Shown in pieces: positions 62,667 to 64,000 of a stretch of 64,000 nt of DNA. Position 1 is the stretch's first letter, and every line of letters begins with the position of its first letter. Source of the stretch: Ignavibacteriota bacterium. GTDB lineage: Bacteria > Bacteroidota > Ignavibacteria > Ignavibacteriales > Melioribacteraceae. A program made the position numbers and the translations under genes. The notes beneath the pieces are model-generated. The model was not told the origin of the DNA and searched no databases. It saw nothing but the letters and a program-made list of their open reading frames with translations. The stretch is taken from positions 3,928,001-3,992,000 of the forward strand of contig JADJGF010000001.1 in assembly GCA_016708125.1 (NCBI GenBank), written 5' to 3'.

Positions 62667-63917
62667 TTATTCGTGTGAAGTTCCGGCGGCTTCATCTCTT
62701 AATCTATTTCTTTCAGCAATTTTAGCAAATGGAAAATAAACAGCCATTGCAATTAATAATGATACAACTCCCCAAACAGCAGCTCTCCAATCACCACCGG
62801 AAACGAGATAATGCCCAATAATTGGCGGTGTTGTCCAAGGAACATTTATTACCGGTCTGCTAATCAAATTAAAATCCATTAAAATATAAGTCCCGGCAGT
62901 AAGAAATAAAGTAATTAAAATATATGGCATCATAAAAATTGGATTTAGTACAATTGGGAAACCGAAGAATATCGGTTCATTAATCTGAAAAATTTGTGTA
63001 GGCAATGAAAACCGACTAATTTTTCTAAATCCCGGTTCCTTAGAATTTAACATAATCAAAGCCAAGCCAATTGTAGCGCCTGTTCCGCCGACATTTACAA
63101 ATGTTGTGAAAAATCCGTACGCTGTAATATAAGGCAAAGGTTGATTCAAGGACATGGCAGTAACATTCTCGGTTAGATATTGTAAAAATATGGGAGCGGC
63201 AATTGCATCCATAGCATTATCGCCGTTTATTCCAACCGACCACAACAATGTAACTAAAAATGCATAAACTAAAATTCCGGGCAATGTATTAAATGCAAAA
63301 ACTATTGGTCTAAAAATTATTTGAACAAATTCATTTATATCTATTCCAAAAATATATCTGATAAGCCAGAATGAAATTAGAAGAAAGAATAAGGGAGTTA
63401 ATGATACAAATGATTCATAAACAACGGGCGGAACATTTTTGGGTAATCTTAAAACCAAGTTTTTTTCAGTGAAAAATTTTTGAACACTAACGGAAATAAA
63501 TGCAATAAGTATTGCAGTAAAAATTCCTTTTGAACCAAGATTATCCATTATCAATAAACCATCATCAGGATTAAACTGAATTAACAGAAATATTAATGTT
63601 GAAAGCGAAGCACTAATTATAGCCTCTTGTTTCATTTGTTTTCCCAAATCATATCCGATTGAAAAACAAACAAATACCGCAAGGAGCCCAAACGTTGCAC
63701 TAACTGGGATATCAAGTAGAACTCTGTACGGTTCAATTATTTTATCCCATCCGCCAAGTGGAAAGTAAGAAATAATTATAAATATACTTCCTACAATTGT
63801 CAGTGGGACAACTGCAACCATTCCCGCACGAATTGCTGACAAATATGCATTTTCGCTTAGTGCATTTAATGGCGGAACAATATATTTATTCATAAATCCG
63901 GTTGCAGCTTTATTCAT
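62667..63917 (-). CDS. PTS EIIC of the cellobiose/lactose family
   Basis: A 416-residue integral membrane permease. SENAYLSAIRAGMVAVVPLTIVGSIFI, LWSVGINGDNAMDAIAAPIF, FVNVGGTGATIGLALI and FQINEPIFFGFPIVLNP are signature segments of the CelB/ChbC-type EIIC; the Asn-Glu-Pro segment contributes to sugar binding. The ATG at 63917 is preceded by GGAG; the in-frame TTG at 63929 lies before it. No EIIA, EIIB, HPr or EI gene is in the window. It could work with distant PTS proteins or as a phosphorylation-independent carrier. Confidence 0.88.
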   Translation of the reverse strand: MNKAATGFMNKYIVPPLNALSENAYLSAIRAGMVAVVPLTIVGSIFIIISYFPLGGWDKIIEPYRVLLDIPVSATFGLLAVFVCFSIGYDLGKQMKQEAIISASLSTLIFLLIQFNPDDGLLIMDNLGSKGIFTAILIAFISVSVQKFFTEKNLVLRLPKNVPPVVYESFVSLTPLFFLLISFWLIRYIFGIDINEFVQIIFRPIVFAFNTLPGILVYAFLVTLLWSVGINGDNAMDAIAAPIFLQYLTENVTAMSLNQPLPYITAYGFFTTFVNVGGTGATIGLALIMLNSKEPGFRKISRFSLPTQIFQINEPIFFGFPIVLNPIFMMPYILITLFLTAGTYILMDFNLISRPVINVPWTTPPIIGHYLVSGGDWRAAVWGVVSLLIAMAVYFPFAKIAERNRLRDEAAGTSHE

Positions 63918-64000
63918 ATTAAACTCCAAATTTTGTATGAAAAGAAAAGTTCTGCTCGATTTTTTGTTAATAAAGAATTTGACAAAAATAGTAATTATTT

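Noticed and set aside
1..64000. CRISPR arrays, rRNA or tRNA genes, prophage genes
   Set aside because: No spaced direct repeats, no rRNA-like or tRNA-like sequence and no phage structural genes were noticed on reading both strands.

Overview
The window is an AT-rich bacterial chromosome segment, almost entirely protein coding, with no rRNA, tRNA or CRISPR array that I could see. Several features point to an Ignavibacteria-like member of the Bacteroidota/FCB group: C-terminal T9SS-type sorting domains with the NYPNPFNP motif, a PorV/PorQ-family protein, TonB receptors with an N-terminal carboxypeptidase-like domain, many lipoproteins, and TTG/GTG starts with clear Shine-Dalgarno sequences. The assignment is by features only.

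Layout. 1-7.3 kb (+ strand): the tail of one Gfo/Idh/MocA oxidoreductase, a second one with a Tat signal, a multiheme cytochrome c, a cytochrome-b-like membrane protein, a discoidin-like exported protein, an Agl23-type membrane glycosyltransferase and an ApbE flavin transferase, meeting a convergent GT2 gene. 8.1-14.9 kb (- strand): an operon of DUF1080 lipoprotein, cellobiose-2-epimerase-like protein, Tat-exported Gfo/Idh/MocA, FucP-like MFS transporter, cytosolic Gfo/Idh/MocA and sugar-phosphate isomerase/epimerase; the gene set matches the 3-keto-glycoside route of glycan breakdown. 15-18.4 kb: a YncE/phosphoesterase lipoprotein and a second DUF1080 protein. 18.7-33.2 kb (- strand): an envelope operon with a TonB receptor, PorV-like barrel and 1238-aa secreted protein, enclosed by two parvulin-type chaperones and followed by sialidase-fold, ceramidase-fold and T9SS-sorted proteins. 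33.3-35.4 kb: a T9SS-sorted protein made of a tandemly duplicated domain. 35.7-44.0 kb (- strand): a cytosolic sugar operon (GmhA-like isomerase, PfkB-HAD fusion, GH2, DegT aminotransferase, Gfo/Idh/MocA, ROK). 44.2-47.1 kb (+): LacI-family regulator and L-fucose isomerase.

A LacI-type operator core, CAAACGATTG, occurs identically at four places: before the DUF1080 operon, before the duplicated-domain protein, before gmhA, and before the lacI gene. This ties the 8-47 kb genes into one probable carbohydrate regulon whose theme is oxidation of sugars to keto-sugars, both outside the cytoplasm (Tat enzymes plus DUF1080) and inside it (Gfo/Idh/MocA plus DegT).

47-52 kb holds metal-handling genes (CDF exporter, NosA/OprC-type copper TonB receptor with a CxxxM motif, Cys-rich small membrane protein) and small housekeeping genes; 51.9-52.9 kb is a decayed IS256-family element with recognisable terminal inverted repeats. 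53-61.7 kb has a DUF4965 secreted protein divergent from an L-arabinose operon (SSS transporter, araB, araD, araA) with a perfect 16-bp palindrome between them. The end carries a FieF-like CDF transporter and an orphan cellobiose-type PTS EIIC gene.
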